This document shows, piece by piece, positions 11,001-21,439 of a stretch of DNA of 64,000 nt. Each line of letters begins with the position of its first letter. The first letter of the stretch is position 1. Below the pieces are notes generated by a model. The model was not told the origin of the DNA, did no database searches, and was given only the letters and a program-made list of their open reading frames with translations. The translations under genes were made by a program, and so were the position numbers. Location: positions 9,052,064 to 9,116,063 of the forward strand of contig OW051468.1 in NCBI GenBank assembly GCA_932521025.1. Direction: 5' to 3'. Origin of the DNA: Oscheius onirici. Taxonomy: Eukaryota > Nematoda > Chromadorea > Rhabditida > Rhabditidae.

Positions 11001-13484
11001 GACGAGGATGTCGCAATGATCGACGGCGGATCTGTAAGTTTCAGTATGTTGAGAAGGAAGTTACTAGACAACAGTCTCTTGAAAACTGAGAGTCTCCCGA
11101 GCTGAAAATTTAATTTTGACAAAGAGGTTTGTTTCCCTGTCCATCAATCATCGTCATCCAACAGCCTAACAGCTTCTTATCACCTCGAGTGAAAAAAGAA
11201 CGCCTTCATTGATTGGTAGGGCTAATTCCGGCCTGAAAAAAAGATTCTGGATTTCTTACCTCCAAAACTTCGCGAAGCTTCGGCTCTTCGAAAAATTCCT
11301 CATATTCGTGAGGACGCTGCTTGTTTTCCGAGGGCAGGCTGACGGCAGAGTAGCTGTGAGCTGAAAATGATCATTTTTGAAGAAATGTCTGTAAATTTTT
11401 GGAGTCAAATAGTGATCAAAATTGGCTCTATTAAAACTTACGGACGTCTCCATTGGCTATTCTGTCAAAGGAGCTGCCGACTCTGACCATCGAGCTCCGC
11501 CATCGCCTCACCGTTTTCGTCTTTCGATCTTGGATCCATTGCCAAAGTCTCTGCATGTTTTCCCTAAAAATCATTTTTATTCCAAACGAGAAGAACAACT
11601 CACCTCATTTTGAGCTTTGCTACGATAGCATCCAAGAGGTGAGAGCTGAAAGTCATTTTGTTCGAAATGCTGAGACTGGCGGGTCAACATGGAAGATGTG
11701 AAAAATGAGTGTGGATTAACAATTGTTTTCGGCTGATTTGTTGTTCTTTCGCGACAAAGTCTGGGTCCTTACTTTTGATGAGAAACAACTTTTTCTGCTG
11801 TTTGAATGATGTCAAGTTTTGGAGAATGTTTAAGCTTGGGAAAGTAACTTTAGCATTCCCTAAATTCTGGTGCTTTGAGAAAGCTCAATTTTCTAGTTCA
11901 CGCCTAGTTTTTTCCAGCTTTGTGATGTTCTGCAACGTTGTAGTATTTGATGAGATCTACAACTTTGCACAATATTGTAAAAATGGAAAATGTAAGGGCA
12001 AGCTAGAAAATGTCGTTTTAAATAGTTCCAAACATTGGTAGATTGTGGGGAGAACTAAAGCTACTTCCCCCAATTTCACAGAAACCATCGTCCCCAAAAT
12101 AACCTACCGTCTTCTCAAAGTCATCTCTGCTGTTCTAGACAAGACAAACATTGTCCAGGTTCTGTTATTTTCTTCCCCATGTTTTCACAACTAGCTAAAC
12201 AAGCCATATCGAATATCTCCTGCTCCCGAGCAACATCTGGCCACCCTTCGGAGAACAACTCCAATAAATCGAGGCGGGGGTAATTGAGAGAGGGTGGGCG
12301 AAAAGATATAATGGGGTCACAAATCAGAGAGAGAGAGAGAGAGAGTCTCTCGGCGAGAGAGGGTTCTAGCCTCGGGACTCCTATCAATCAATACGAGCAC
12401 ATGCTCCGACGAGAAGGTGTATTGTTACGGGTAGCTTTTTTGTTTTCAAGAGCTTCCTTGTCCTTGAATGCTTTATTATGGAATGTTGTGAAGTTATTAG
12501 AGTTTGCCTTTACCGAGGCGGACTGAATCGAATACGGTAGTCACCATCGTTATTGTTGTTTAGTGAAGCTCCCATGTAAACTGGATCGTAGCCGGGGATT
12601 CCTACAACCACGCCAAGACCGTTTCCAACTCGGTCACGTACTCTAGTTTGAGCGGCGACGTCGCCCTGAAAAGAGTTGACTGGAAGAGAAATAAAATTAC
12701 TAATGAAATCAGTTGTCTGTGTAGAGGAGCCCTGGACAGTCTTCTCGCAGCACTTTTCAGTCTATGGTAATGGAGCAAGGCTTTCTCGCAGACCATTTCG
12801 TCTCCTTTCAAACATAACCTGAAGTTTTCTTTTAATAAGGTTCCCCTTAAATTTCGTATTTGAGAAGAAACCTTAATTTTCTAGCTCATGTGTGCATTTT
12901 CAAGCTTTTTAATGTTCTGCAAAGTTGTAGAGCACGCAAAGCTAGAAAATGTGTTCTTGAGCTAGAAAAATGAGAATTCTTCTAGAGGTTCAAAGTAGAG
13001 GAGGGGCGAAGGTAGATGAGCCCTAATGATACCTTTTGGCATGAGCCAAAGCTCCTTCAGGCGAATCCTCTTCAGCATGCGTGTCCAGTCCCTTCTCAAA
13101 CGTTCTCTGACTGATAAAGTGCAAATTTATTGGATCCATGTTGGGTAGAGGCAGATACATTCCGTTGACTTCCCGTCGATTGTTCTTCACCATCATTTTC
13201 ATGGCAGAGAGACGAGAGTCATCAGGAACGCCAAAGGAGGAGTCGGCACCGACCTGAAGACGATCCTGTAACAGTATTCTCAACCCTACCTCATTCTCAG
13301 AATAGTGATAGAAAGCCTTTGGAACGGAGAGACGAGATCCTCTTCCAGGGCTAGTCGGGATCTGTAGATAGTTCGGCTGTCCATAGTTTTTCTCTCTGAA
13401 GGTTCCAAAGGCAAACTTCATTCTTTCGTCATCGTAGTTCAGGCCGGCAAAGACGGAAAATGGCAGGAGAAGAAGCAGAAACAT
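7119..13484 (-). CDS. Globin with long N-terminal extension (16-exon model, ~688 aa)
   Basis: The C-terminal exons (8082-7918, 7836-7735, 7696-7497, 7299-7119) encode a globin fold: PLTSAQIHLIRSLWRQIY (A helix), GPTVIGSSIYHRL, HDTFIKAHSKAVAELIDQ (E-helix region), VVENLDNLDNM, then ELVRIGRVHARV with the likely proximal His F8. Twelve upstream exons join in phase: 13484-13290 (signal-like start MFLLLLLPFSVFAG), 13253-13033, 12818-12701, 12665-12514, 12134-12108, 11645-11604, 11563-11442, 11360-11260, 11031-10937, 10605-10515, 8950-8807, 8768-8658. They encode about 473 residues without a recognised domain, with Pro-rich and basic stretches. The last upstream exon ends in phase 0 and the first globin exon starts in phase 0. 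Nematode globins with extensions are known. Alternatives: two genes, with the globin starting at MTGRR (8070), or a missed exon between 8083 and 8657, which is also open in part. Confidence 0.62.
7326..7440. repeat. Palindromic repeat family B, copy 1 (in globin intron)
   Basis: The core is AAAGTTGTAGATCTCATCGA followed by its inverted partner ACAACTTTGTAGAACATC, with GGAAAATG/CATTTTCC-type arms. Member of the family listed in the findings. Confidence 0.8.
9483..9655. mobile_element. Palindromic MITE with GTTTATTCAATAAA-type ends
   Basis: Left arm TTTATTCAATAAATAGAGG pairs with right arm CCTCTTTTTTATTGAACAAA. Inside, AGCGAGACCGACATAACACG pairs with CGTTTCCATGTTATTCCGGTCTCG, and ATACTCAGC pairs with GCTGAATATC. 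It lies in the long intron (8951-10514) of the globin-containing gene model. Relatives are near 36330, 52195, 54180 and 54360. Confidence 0.75.
11889..12013. repeat. Palindromic repeat family B, copy 2
   Basis: TTTGTGATGTTCTGCAACG with the inverted arm ACAACTTTGCACAATATTG, and TTTTCTAG/CTAGAAAA ends. It lies in an intron of the extended globin model. Confidence 0.75.
12328..12348 (+). repeat. GA microsatellite
   Basis: A run of GA dinucleotides inside an intron of the extended globin model, with a short CTCTC inverted counterpart next to it. Confidence 0.8.
12876..12974. repeat. Palindromic repeat family B, copy 3 (shortened)
   Basis: TTTTCTAGCTCATG end, GTTCTGCAAAGTTGTAGAGC core, then GCTAGAAAATG. 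Part of the right arm is deleted. Intronic. Confidence 0.7.
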
Positions 13485-13643
13485 CCAAGAGGGGTGAAAG
13501 TGCGCGACCCGATTATCACTTTCTAATCGCCACATGAAACATGAGTCCCCCGTGGCTTCCGATTTCCGAATCGAGTTCGAGAAAGAGAAAAAAGACAAGG
13601 AAAGATTCATTACAGGGGTATTGGATGACCAGTTTTGGGGGGT

Positions 13644-16600
13644 TTAACCATTCAAATTGAAGAGATCAGTAGAGTCAAGCTTTGTCGTTGTCAGGATAGT
13701 TTCAAGAGTAACAGAGGTACTGGTCGTATTTTGGGAGTCAGTAGACGACGCTGTTGTAGACTCTGAAACATTTTTATGCTTCTGTAATCTTTGCAGACTC
13801 ACTGACTACTGTAGTTCCATCAGAGACATGAGTCGTTGTCGTCTCGACATGGCTAGCCTCACTGGTCATGACTTCATGACTAACTGTAGTAGCTACTGTA
13901 GTCGTCTCGACATGGCTGGTTTCACTGGTCACACTGGTCTCAACTGTAGTCGGTACGGTAACAGTCGAAGTCTCTACTGGATTCGAACTGGCTCCATCCA
14001 GGGCCACTCCTCCTCCCATCCAACTGGGTCTTGTTACAGTAATGTTTGGCAGGAAATTTCCAGGCAGAGCGGAAGTCACCGGACCAGCAGTGGTTGATTC
14101 GTGACTGACGGTAGATTCGCTTGTCGGTCCTGTCTCTTGACTGACAGTCGTTCCAGAGTCTTGACTCACTGTTGTTTCATGGACTGTGGTCTCCTGATGA
14201 GAAACTACAGTGGTAGCTCCAGACTCGTGAATCATTGTTCCCGAAGTTGCCTGGACTGTTGTCTCCTGTGCTACAGTAGTGGCTCCAAAATCGTGACTCA
14301 CTGTTGTTTCCTGGACTGTTGTTTCTTGATGAGAAGCCACAGAAGTAGCTCCAGACTCGTGGCTGACTGTTGTTTCTTGACCGTGACTTACAGTAGTCCC
14401 TTCGGTACTCGACACAATAGAAACAGATGGGAAGAACTGTTCCCAAGTACCCGGGACAACGTGAGCTGAAACGTCAGTTGTTCCATTGGACACCGAAGAT
14501 TCAGTAGTCGTCGATCCAGACTCATGTCTCATTGTTGTTCCGGCAGATTCAGATGCATGACTGACCGTTATCTCGCTACTTCCAGTGGCAACCACATAAC
14601 TCACACTTGTACCTTCAGATCCAGAGCCATGACCCATAGTTGTCTCTTGACCATGACTCATGGTTGTCCCGTCAGAACCAGAAGTTTCTGTCGTTCCAGT
14701 GATTCCCAGAGTCGATCGAATGTTCTCAATGATGTCGATGAAAGAAGTCGGAATGGCAGTAGTCGTCGGTCCCATGAGCATAGTAAAGGTCGGGGAAATG
14801 GCAGTTGGACTCGACTCTCCCATAGTTTCCGTAACTGTTATCATATCGTGATCAGTTCCGAAACTACTGGATTCGTGGGATGGCGTGGAGAGAGTCACAG
14901 TCGTTGACCCATTGTAGATTACCGTAGTCCCTTCAGATCCAGGTACTGTAGAGGCTACCGTGCTTAGATGGTCACTAACTGTACTCTCTTGATGAACGGC
15001 TACTGTAGTTCCTTCAGATCCAGTTACTGTAGTGATTCCAGTCTCATGAGGAACAGTGGTTGCTTCCGATCCAGTTGTGACACTTTCTCCGGGTATTACG
15101 GTAAAGGGACTTTCTGGGAATGTTGTTCCAGTACTCTCTCCATGCGAAATCGTACTGACTGTCTCAGTCTGACCAGTAGGAGACAATGAAGGTACTGTAG
15201 TTTCGATTACTGTAATTGTACTTCCGCTTGACTCATCATGAGAGACTGTAGTTCCTTCAGATCCGGCAACTGTAGAGACTACAGTAGTTCCAGAGTCGTG
15301 TGAAGCTGAAGTCATGGTCACGTCGAAAGCTGGTAGAGAACTCGTCGTTCCAGTTGACTCAGAGTGAGAGACTGTCGATCCTACAGTTGATTCAGTTACA
15401 TGAGATACTGTGGCTACCGAACCTTCTGAACGTTGACTTGTCGTTTCAACAGTTTCACCGTGAGATCCAGTGATAGCGTCATGAGAGACTGTAGTTGCCT
15501 CGGACATGACAGTTGAACCAGAGTCGTGAGAGACCGTACTTTCCGGAGCTACAGACACAGTCGTTGGGATTGATTCTCCATGGGATACCGTAGTTCCATC
15601 AGAGAGAGAGGTTGTAGAGTTTCCAGAGTCATGTGTAGCTGTTGATCCTGTCACATCGGAAGCTGGTACAGGGACAGTAGTTCCACTGGTCTCTTCATGG
15701 ATTACTGTAGTTCCTTCAGAACCGGAGACTGTAGAAGCTGCAGAGCTTCCAGAATCGTGAGAAGATGTAATTCCTGTCACATCAGAGGATGGTACAGGGA
15801 CAGTCGTTCCAATGGGCGCAACTGTAACTCCTGTAGAAATTACTGTAGTTCCTTCAGATCCAGTCAATCCTGTACTAGAAAACGTCGTTCCTTCTGATGA
15901 CAGTACAGTCACACCTGCATCATGGGATACTGTAGCTGCAACTGTCGTTCCCATCTCAGTGCTTCCAGAAGACTCATGAGGTACTGTAGATCCCTCAGAC
16001 TGTCCGGATACCGTACTCATATCATGAGACTCACTTCCAGTAGAACTTACTGTAGCTGTTGCATCCAGTCCAGGCATGGTCACTTCTCCGACGACCAGTC
16101 CTCCTCCAGACGACACACTTGTGTTATTCGACGCCGTGGTAGTGGAATCCGTGTAGTCTGTGTCCCAAATGTAGCAGAGAGGAGCATTCGGATAGAGATA
16201 GGTGTTTGAGGTCGTAGTGGGCGAGATGGCCATTATACTGTCTGAAACAGTACCAGTTAAAATGTTTGTCCAGGTCCATTTACCCAAATTGACGTAGTCG
16301 TACATCTTCCAAAGAGGAACGGTAGCTCCACAGACGGGTCTAGCCACACAGTACACTTTTTCAGGCAGAGCTGTGTACTGTTCAAACAGACGATTAGGCT
16401 CCTGACCTTCTAGGACGAGTTTGTGATCCAAACGAGCTGAAAATTGTGATGAGACTGGGAGAGAAGAAAACTGACCAAAGGCTCCGGTTTGCTGATCGAC
16501 CATTTGAACCAACGCCACCATTTCATCACATTTCCCACTGTTGTTTATAGCTACTTTTCCCAGCGGAGTTCCTTCAGTGTAGCCAAGAACCGATGTCAGG

Positions 16601-17087
16601 GTGGAAGTATAATGGTCCTTCATTGTATCTAAATTGAAAACAGTTGGGAAAGAGTCTGATCAGAAATACTTGAAGCTTCATTATCGAACGAATTCAAGAG
16701 AACCAGCTCGGAGAGAGGAATGTTGCTCAGAGCTACAGTAGACGGATCTGCTGCTACTGTTCCCACGTCCCAGAAATAACAGACGGGATTGGCTTCCATC
16801 TGAAAGTTTTGGTAGCTGATATCCGGGGAGAATGAGTAGGCGTGTTCTAAAATGTACATTTTTTGGGGGATGAACTCAGTCTCACGTATTCCGAAGGAAG
16901 TGACTCGATAGTGCCGATACAGAGGAACTGTAGCTCCGCAGAAGCCATCGTAGGGAACACATCGAAGGTTGTCAGTTGACGGGAAGCGGGTAAAGTAGCC
17001 GGGAACCAGTACTGACAGTGGCTCTTGGATATGAAGGAACGAGTTCTGGGAGCCGACTGAAAGAGCTCTTTTTTTCCATCGGTTCAT
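13644..17087 (-). CDS. Mucin-like secreted protein with two N-terminal Cys modules
   Basis: The N-terminal exons (about 17055-16200) encode two related modules: CVPYDGFCGATVPLYRHY ... NPVCYFWD, and CVARPVCGATVPLWKMY ... APLCYIWD. Between them DHYTSTLTSVLGYTEG resembles the DUF5648-type repeat (Y/F-N-x-HFYTT ... GY..EG). I recognise this family only tentatively. Introns at about 16901-16860, 16670-16629, 16480-16440 and 16281-16245 fit in phase. Then a single exon (to about 13820) encodes more than 700 residues of Ser/Thr/Val-rich repeats such as GSEGTTVSHESG. The last exon ends KLDSTDLFNLNG at 13644. The repeats imply heavy O-glycosylation in the extracellular matrix, cuticle or gut lumen. 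No C-terminal membrane segment is seen. The first exon with a signal peptide was not found: the 17087 Met precedes a TTTCAG acceptor and may be intronic. Confidence 0.8.
13820..16190 (-). repeat. Degenerate Ser/Thr mucin repeat array
   Basis: Imperfect ~27-36-bp units encode TTVSHESG / GSEGTTV patterns. At DNA level the plus strand repeats ACTGTAGTTCCTTCAGATCC-like blocks. Unit order is irregular, as in a rapidly evolving mucin domain. Confidence 0.85.
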
Positions 17088-17770
17088 CCAAATAATCTCT
17101 TTCCTATTTCAAACCAAAAACATCTGACACGGATGACCTCTTTCAAAGTATAGGTCTTCTCGAGATTTCTTCGTTCCGTCACGTTTGATCCTATTCAAGA
17201 GATTTGCTGGTTCATTCGAGTGCATTGACGAGAACAACGTAGCAAAAAATGAGAGTCTCACTTCAAGGACACTAATTGAATGCCGGGAAAATGTTTGTAC
17301 TCTGGATATTGCACTGGAGGGAAATTGCTAACGGGTATGAAAAGAAGTTGGAAGGAACAGGCAAAGCTTTAAAGGGCCAGTCCAACTACTTGAAAGGGAA
17401 AATCAATCAGTCAGGCAGACAAAGAAAACCAGCCGTGACGGTTAGACGGTCTCATTTTACTTTGGTGTTCTTTGCTCTTTTGCTTTCCCTGATTTTCCTC
17501 TGCACATGAGTCAACTGTCCCTTTAACTTTGAATTTATCCCTAAAATCTATCCCCTCCCCTAAAAAAGCTTCGGGTACAGTAGTCCAGTTCATTTTGTTT
17601 TCGTTCTCACGAGCTCTGATTCTTGAACTTCTTTCCCATTCTGATTTAACTTATGTCGATCATTCACCAAGGGTCAATTTGCAGCACAAAAGACTTGTGA
17701 TTGTCACGGAGCACGACATGAATGCCGTGACCGAAAACCAGGAAATGGAGTGGATAAACGACTCGGCTTT
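17088..17770. other. Gap without supported gene
   Basis: Overlapping open frames on both strands (17276-17509 plus, 17411-17593 minus, 17529-17780 plus) show no domain. The missing first exon of the mucin gene is expected around here. The plus frame at 17276 ends in a hydrophobic FALLLSLIFLC tail, which I consider chance. Confidence 0.4.
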
Positions 17771-18146
17771 CTACCAGTAATAATACGAGTCAAGAAGCGG
17801 AAGTACAGAAAATCTTCCTAATCCGATACATTTTGAGTGCAACTGACCTGAAGTGACGAAGGTGAGCAGTGACAACGAACAATCCGAAGGACATTTGAGC
17901 ATGGAAGCCGTCTTTGCCACGATGCTGGAGGCTGTAGCAGTAGCCGACGGTTTTGCAATGCCAAGTCTTGAAATAACTCCATCCGTCCAGACTGATACCG
18001 TATCTAGACAGTTGTTTTTTTTTCTCTTAGGCGAAACTACCCATCTCTGCAGAAGGTACCATAATCCCTGGACACTGACTGACATCTGCTTGAACTTGTC
18101 CAAACAGGAAGACGAAGAAAATCTTCAGGACAGCAAGAGCTGCCAT
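17771..18146 (-). CDS. Small secreted protein, tentative
   Basis: Exon 1 starts MAALAVLKIFFVFLFGQVQA, a strong signal peptide, followed by DVSQCPGIMVPS. A short intron (about 18052-18020) ends CTGTCTAG. The next exon (to about 17850) is open in all three frames. One frame looks most like a Cys-containing extracellular domain (LDGWSYFKTWHCKTVGYC), but the simplest donor puts the reading into another frame (DTVSVWTDGVISRLGIAK). The 3' end is either 17790 or 17771 depending on frame. The gene is probably real because of the signal sequence; the mature sequence is not resolved. Confidence 0.45.
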
Positions 18147-18344
18147 GGCGACGACGAGAGAAGGACTCTCTCGGGAATGAAGGGACCGCCCCGCCCTTTC
18201 CTGGTTCAGATGGAAAAAAGGTTAATCATGGGAAGCAATGAGAGAGTACAATCTCAATAGGGGAGTGAGTCACTTTGAAAGTGGAGCAGGGGGAAGAGGG
18301 AAAACTAACCCGTCTTCCTATTTTGGGACTTTTTGTAGAAACCT

Positions 18345-18478
18345 CATTTATCTAGCTCATGCTTGCATTTTCCAGATTTATGGTGTTCTGCAAAGTTATA
18401 TAATTTGACAAACTCTACAACTTTACAGAACATAGCAAAGCTAGAAAAAGTAAGGGCGAGGTAGGAAAATGAGATTTT
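18345..18478. repeat. Palindromic repeat family B, copy 4
   Basis: CTAGCTCATGCTTGCATTTT ... GTTCTGCAAAGTTATATAAT with inverted CTACAACTTTACAGAACAT and GCTAGAAAAAGTAAG. Confidence 0.8.
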
Positions 18479-18594
18479 TTCGCTAAGGTTTTGGGGGAAG
18501 CGGGCTATGGTTATTTCCCGTTTTCTGTCACCCATCAACAATTGACCCTTAAGATGAAAGAGTTTACTATATTTCGTTACCAAATTGAGTCCTT

Positions 18595-19364
18595 CTAGGG
18601 AAACTGCCCTGCCGGCGGTGTAATTTCCTCCTGGACGACTTCAGCTTCAGCCATCTGTTCGCGTTCCAGGTCAGCTGCTTTGCGCTCCTTTTCCCTCTTC
18701 TTCTCCTCCCGTCCCTCTTTCATCATGGAACGAATGTGACCGAGTCCAAGAAGACTCGCAAATGGCACTAGACGGTCGTAGTGTCTCAGCAACTGAAACG
18801 AGAGTTTGTTGACCAGGGGAGAGGGGTGCGACTGCGATAGACGCGACCGGACTACGCGCGTGGTCTAGCGGTGATGATTCCAACGGCTTAATCTTGTCTG
18901 ACCTCAACTGATCTGAGTTCGAGTTCTGAGCTATTTCGTTTTCTTTTGTTCTATTATTTTTTGTTTTTATAAGGGAAAAACTCACCAAATTGAACAGTGG
19001 AGTAAATTTGAGCAAGACGAGCACGTTGTAGAGGCAGAAGAGACAGGAGCCGGTGAAGATGGAACAGACGGCCGACGGAAGACCCAGTAGACTGGCCAGG
19101 AGCGCTTGAGCGATCATCTGCGGAATCAGAGTGATCCACTCGTAGATGGTCAGGAAGCCAGTAGATTTGGTGGCCGTGCGGATGCAGCCTCGGACTGCGT
19201 AGTAAGGAAAGGCTAGGAAGATGCAGATGGGCATGATGAGGAAGAAGCAGGGAATGGCGACGGGCCAGACAAACAGATAGACGAGGACGTTCATCTTGAG
19301 AAGGAGGTAGATGATCACTGAACCGCGCTCGATATCCTCAAAGGCCACGCGACATTTACCGTCT
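18595..19364 (-). CDS. Multi-pass membrane protein with charged C-terminal tail
   Basis: The exon from about 19364 to 18985 encodes CRVAFEDIERGSV then hydrophobic segments: MNVLVYLFVWPVAIPCFFLI, ICIFLAFPYYAV, and, after ATKSTGFLTIYEWITLIPQ, AVCSIFTGSCLFCLYNVLVLL. The final exon (18792-18595) encodes LLRHYDRLVPFASLLGLGHI, then a strongly charged helix (MMKEGREEKKREKERKAADL) and the end PAGQFP. The exon starts at an ATTTTTAG acceptor with no ATG nearby, so a first exon is missing; alternatively it starts at M19294. The intron between the two exons carries a tRNA-like fragment. I do not recognise the family; localisation in a membrane is inferred from hydrophobicity only. Confidence 0.65.
18850..18930 (+). 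other. tRNA-like A-box/B-box fragment in intron
   Basis: TGGTCTAGCGG fits an A box and GAGTTCGAGTTCT resembles a B box about 60 bases later, too far apart for a standard tRNA without a long variable arm. No clean cloverleaf was found. Possibly a decayed tRNA or a tRNA-derived SINE piece. Confidence 0.3.
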
Positions 19365-19449
19365 AAAAATTCTCGATTGTTGAATCTGAAGAAACCGTAA
19401 AACTGCCTTTTTAGCTTGAGGTAAAAGAAACTTTTATTTGCGCCGTGGT

Positions 19450-19570
19450 CAGAGCATTTTCTAGCTTTGCAATGTTCTAAAAAGTTGTAGAGTCTGTCAA
19501 ATGCTACAACTTTGCAGAACATTGCTAAGCTGAGAAATGTATGCATGAGCTAGAAAATTGAGGTTTCTTC
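19450..19570. repeat. Palindromic repeat family B, copy 5
   Basis: CATTTTCTAGCTTTGCAATG ... AAAAAGTTGTAGAGTCTGTC with inverted CTACAACTTTGCAGAACATT and CATGAGCTAGAAAATTGAGG. Confidence 0.8.
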
Positions 19571-19686
19571 AAAAAGTCTAGTGCTAAGTTACTTTCATAT
19601 TGCTAATTACCCCCACCTCTCACTCCTCCAAGATCAATAAAGAAGGGTCATCTCATGACCAGCTGTCACTCTTTGGTCTTCCAACA

Positions 19687-20755
19687 ATGCCCAATTCCAA
19701 CTATTTTCGTCTCGGCACTCGAGTAACCATCAGTCTTCTTCCTTCGATAATTTTCCGGCTTCTACTGAGTCCCTCTTACTATCCAGTTTTTGAAAAGCAC
19801 ATCTTCCACGTAGCGTAAGTTTCTTAGCCTTAAAAAAACTTGGTTTTCAGAAAGTCTGTCCCATTCTTCGGCTCAGAATTAGAAGATGCTGTAGAAGAAT
19901 TGATTTCCTTCTTTGGGAATGAATGGAACGGATTTTTCACTACACTAATTCTCACTGTGATGACCCTAATTGGCTGGGAGCTAAAGGACAAACTAAAAAA
20001 CCACGACGAAGCTGACTTTTTTCTCGAATTCCTAAATTTCGGCATCATTTATGCAATGTCAGTACTGATGGGTTTTGTTTTTGAGTGAGTTTCTGTGGAC
20101 CGTTGCTGTAATCTAAACATTGTTCCAGCAAATCAGCCCCGGCTTTTGACATGACGGTCAGCCTGCTAACCCCACTCTTCACTACCTTGAGTCTGATTCC
20201 GGCTCTATGTTTGGCCTTTGTTGACGACTGTTTATCAAGCGTCTTTTCTATTATCTACAAGACAGCTTCCGTGACTCTGTTCTCAACCCTCTTCGTCAGT
20301 TTCATCGAAAGAACAACTCTGGTCTGTCTACTGCTTCTTTCAGTCGTCTGGTCATCATTTGTCTCATTAAAGGTACTGTTACTGTTACTGTCACTGTTCC
20401 TGTCACTCTCAATGTTACTGTTACTGTCACTGTCACTGCTACTGCTACTGTTACTCTTCAGACTACTCCAGAAATCAACTGGATCGAAATCTGTGGACTC
20501 ACTACTCTTCAAGGTGTCTCCATGCTGAGCGGCAATGCCGTCGTTTCCATTGGTTCTTTTCTAGGAAACATGTTGGGTCTTCTAATTGGAATACGGCAAT
20601 TTTCTACTATTTTCAGTAATTCCTAAAGTTTCAGTCTCTCCAGGAACATCTATTCGAATTGTCTAGTCTCCGGCCTTGTTTTCTATGCTCTTGCCCACAA
20701 ACTAGTGGCTCCGTGGCTCAAGCAGTCTTATAACTTTGAACTGATCTTTGGATAA
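19687..20755 (+). CDS. Multi-pass membrane protein, unknown family
   Basis: Five exons are seen. Exon 1 (ATG 19687; an earlier in-frame ATG is at 19600) encodes MPNSNYFRLGTRVTISLLPS. Exon 2 (about 19852-20082) encodes KSVPFFGSELEDAVEEL and the membrane segment FFTTLILTVMTLIGW. Exon 3 (20129-20371) encodes LLTPLFTTLSLIPALCLAFV and CLLLLSVVWSSFV. Exon 4 begins TTPEINWIEICGLTTLQG after 20462. The last exon (about 20653-20755) encodes NIYSNCLVSGLVFYALAHKL and ends ELIFG. The intron at 20372-20462 is almost entirely a TGTTAC/TGTCAC microsatellite. The join between exons 4 and 5 is the weakest: an in-frame stop follows exon 4 if its intron is missed. No family recognised. Confidence 0.65.
20372..20462 (+). 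repeat. TGTTAC/TGTCAC hexamer microsatellite forming an intron
   Basis: Starts GTACTGTTACTGTTACTG and ends CTGTTACTCTTCAG. About 14 imperfect hexamers fill the whole intron. Confidence 0.85.
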
Positions 20756-20772
20756 ACTTTGAAATGTTTCTT

Positions 20773-21376
20773 CTAAAAGAACTCACCAGCAAAGTGTCCG
20801 AGTCCCCTGATCGGATTGCCACAAGTGAAGCAGAATCGGGTCTGGCAGCGACGATTCGGACAGACGACATTGTTGCAGCCGAGACGCTTGTAGTAGATGT
20901 TTTTGCAGAGTGGACAGCGTCGTGTGAGCTGCTCCTGAAGTCTGGGATCGCGGCCGGCAAGTGCGAGAACAATCGAATCCTTGTCATGGCAGTATTGATG
21001 CCATTGTCGTCGAACGGCCGACATGAAGACGTCCAGACCGGCTTCATTCTTGTCCAAGACGGCGCGAATGTCATTCTCGTGGATCTCCTTCGGACAGTAG
21101 CCACTCGGACAGCGAATTCCAACCTTTGCTTTGAGGGCTATTTGACCCTGGAAAGGGATTAGTTTGAAATGTTCTGATCAACAAAAGTCTTACCTGTAAG
21201 TATCCCAGAAGACAACTGACACAGACGTTGTGATCACATTGACGCAGCCGTATCCGCAAACAAACTGCATCTCGACAGACAACACATGCCTCTGGATGAG
21301 AGCTACCAGGACCCGGTTCCATGGCTTCTACTCTCCTTCCTTCTTCTTTTTGGTCGGTAGATTTCGATTCGGACAT
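20773..21376 (-). CDS. Compact RING/RBR-type zinc-finger protein, probable E3 ligase
   Basis: The first exon carries a RING1- or parkin RING0-like finger: CVVCRDAVCLRIRLRQCDHN followed by VCVSCLLGYLQ. An intron of about 50 bp (about 21193-21149) follows. The second exon continues IRCPSGYCPKEIHENDIRAV, then a finger CPLCKNIYYKRLGCNNVVCP and RRCQTRFCFTCGNPIRG, whose spacing is that of RBR RING2 including the Cys that is catalytic in that family (GC followed by four residues and C). Ring-between-ring ligases normally have RING1-IBR-RING2; here only two modules fit, about 200 residues in all. Start taken at M of MSESKSTDQK (21376); an upstream exon is possible. The 3' end (GEFF at 20773) is 18 bp from the end of the converging gene. 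Cytosolic ubiquitin ligase role is inferred. Confidence 0.75.
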
Positions 21377-21439
21377 CGGCCTGGTTGTATCCGTCTTCGA
21401 GACTGAGTTGATCCGTCTGATAATTTCCGTTTTCACTGG

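Noticed and set aside
12328..12360. GAGAGA run as a functional GAGA-factor site
   Set aside because: It is an intronic dinucleotide microsatellite with no other promoter evidence.
13657..15897. Plus-strand Cys/Ser/Arg-rich frames in the mucin region
   Set aside because: Antisense readings of the Ser/Thr repeat; no signal peptide or splice logic.
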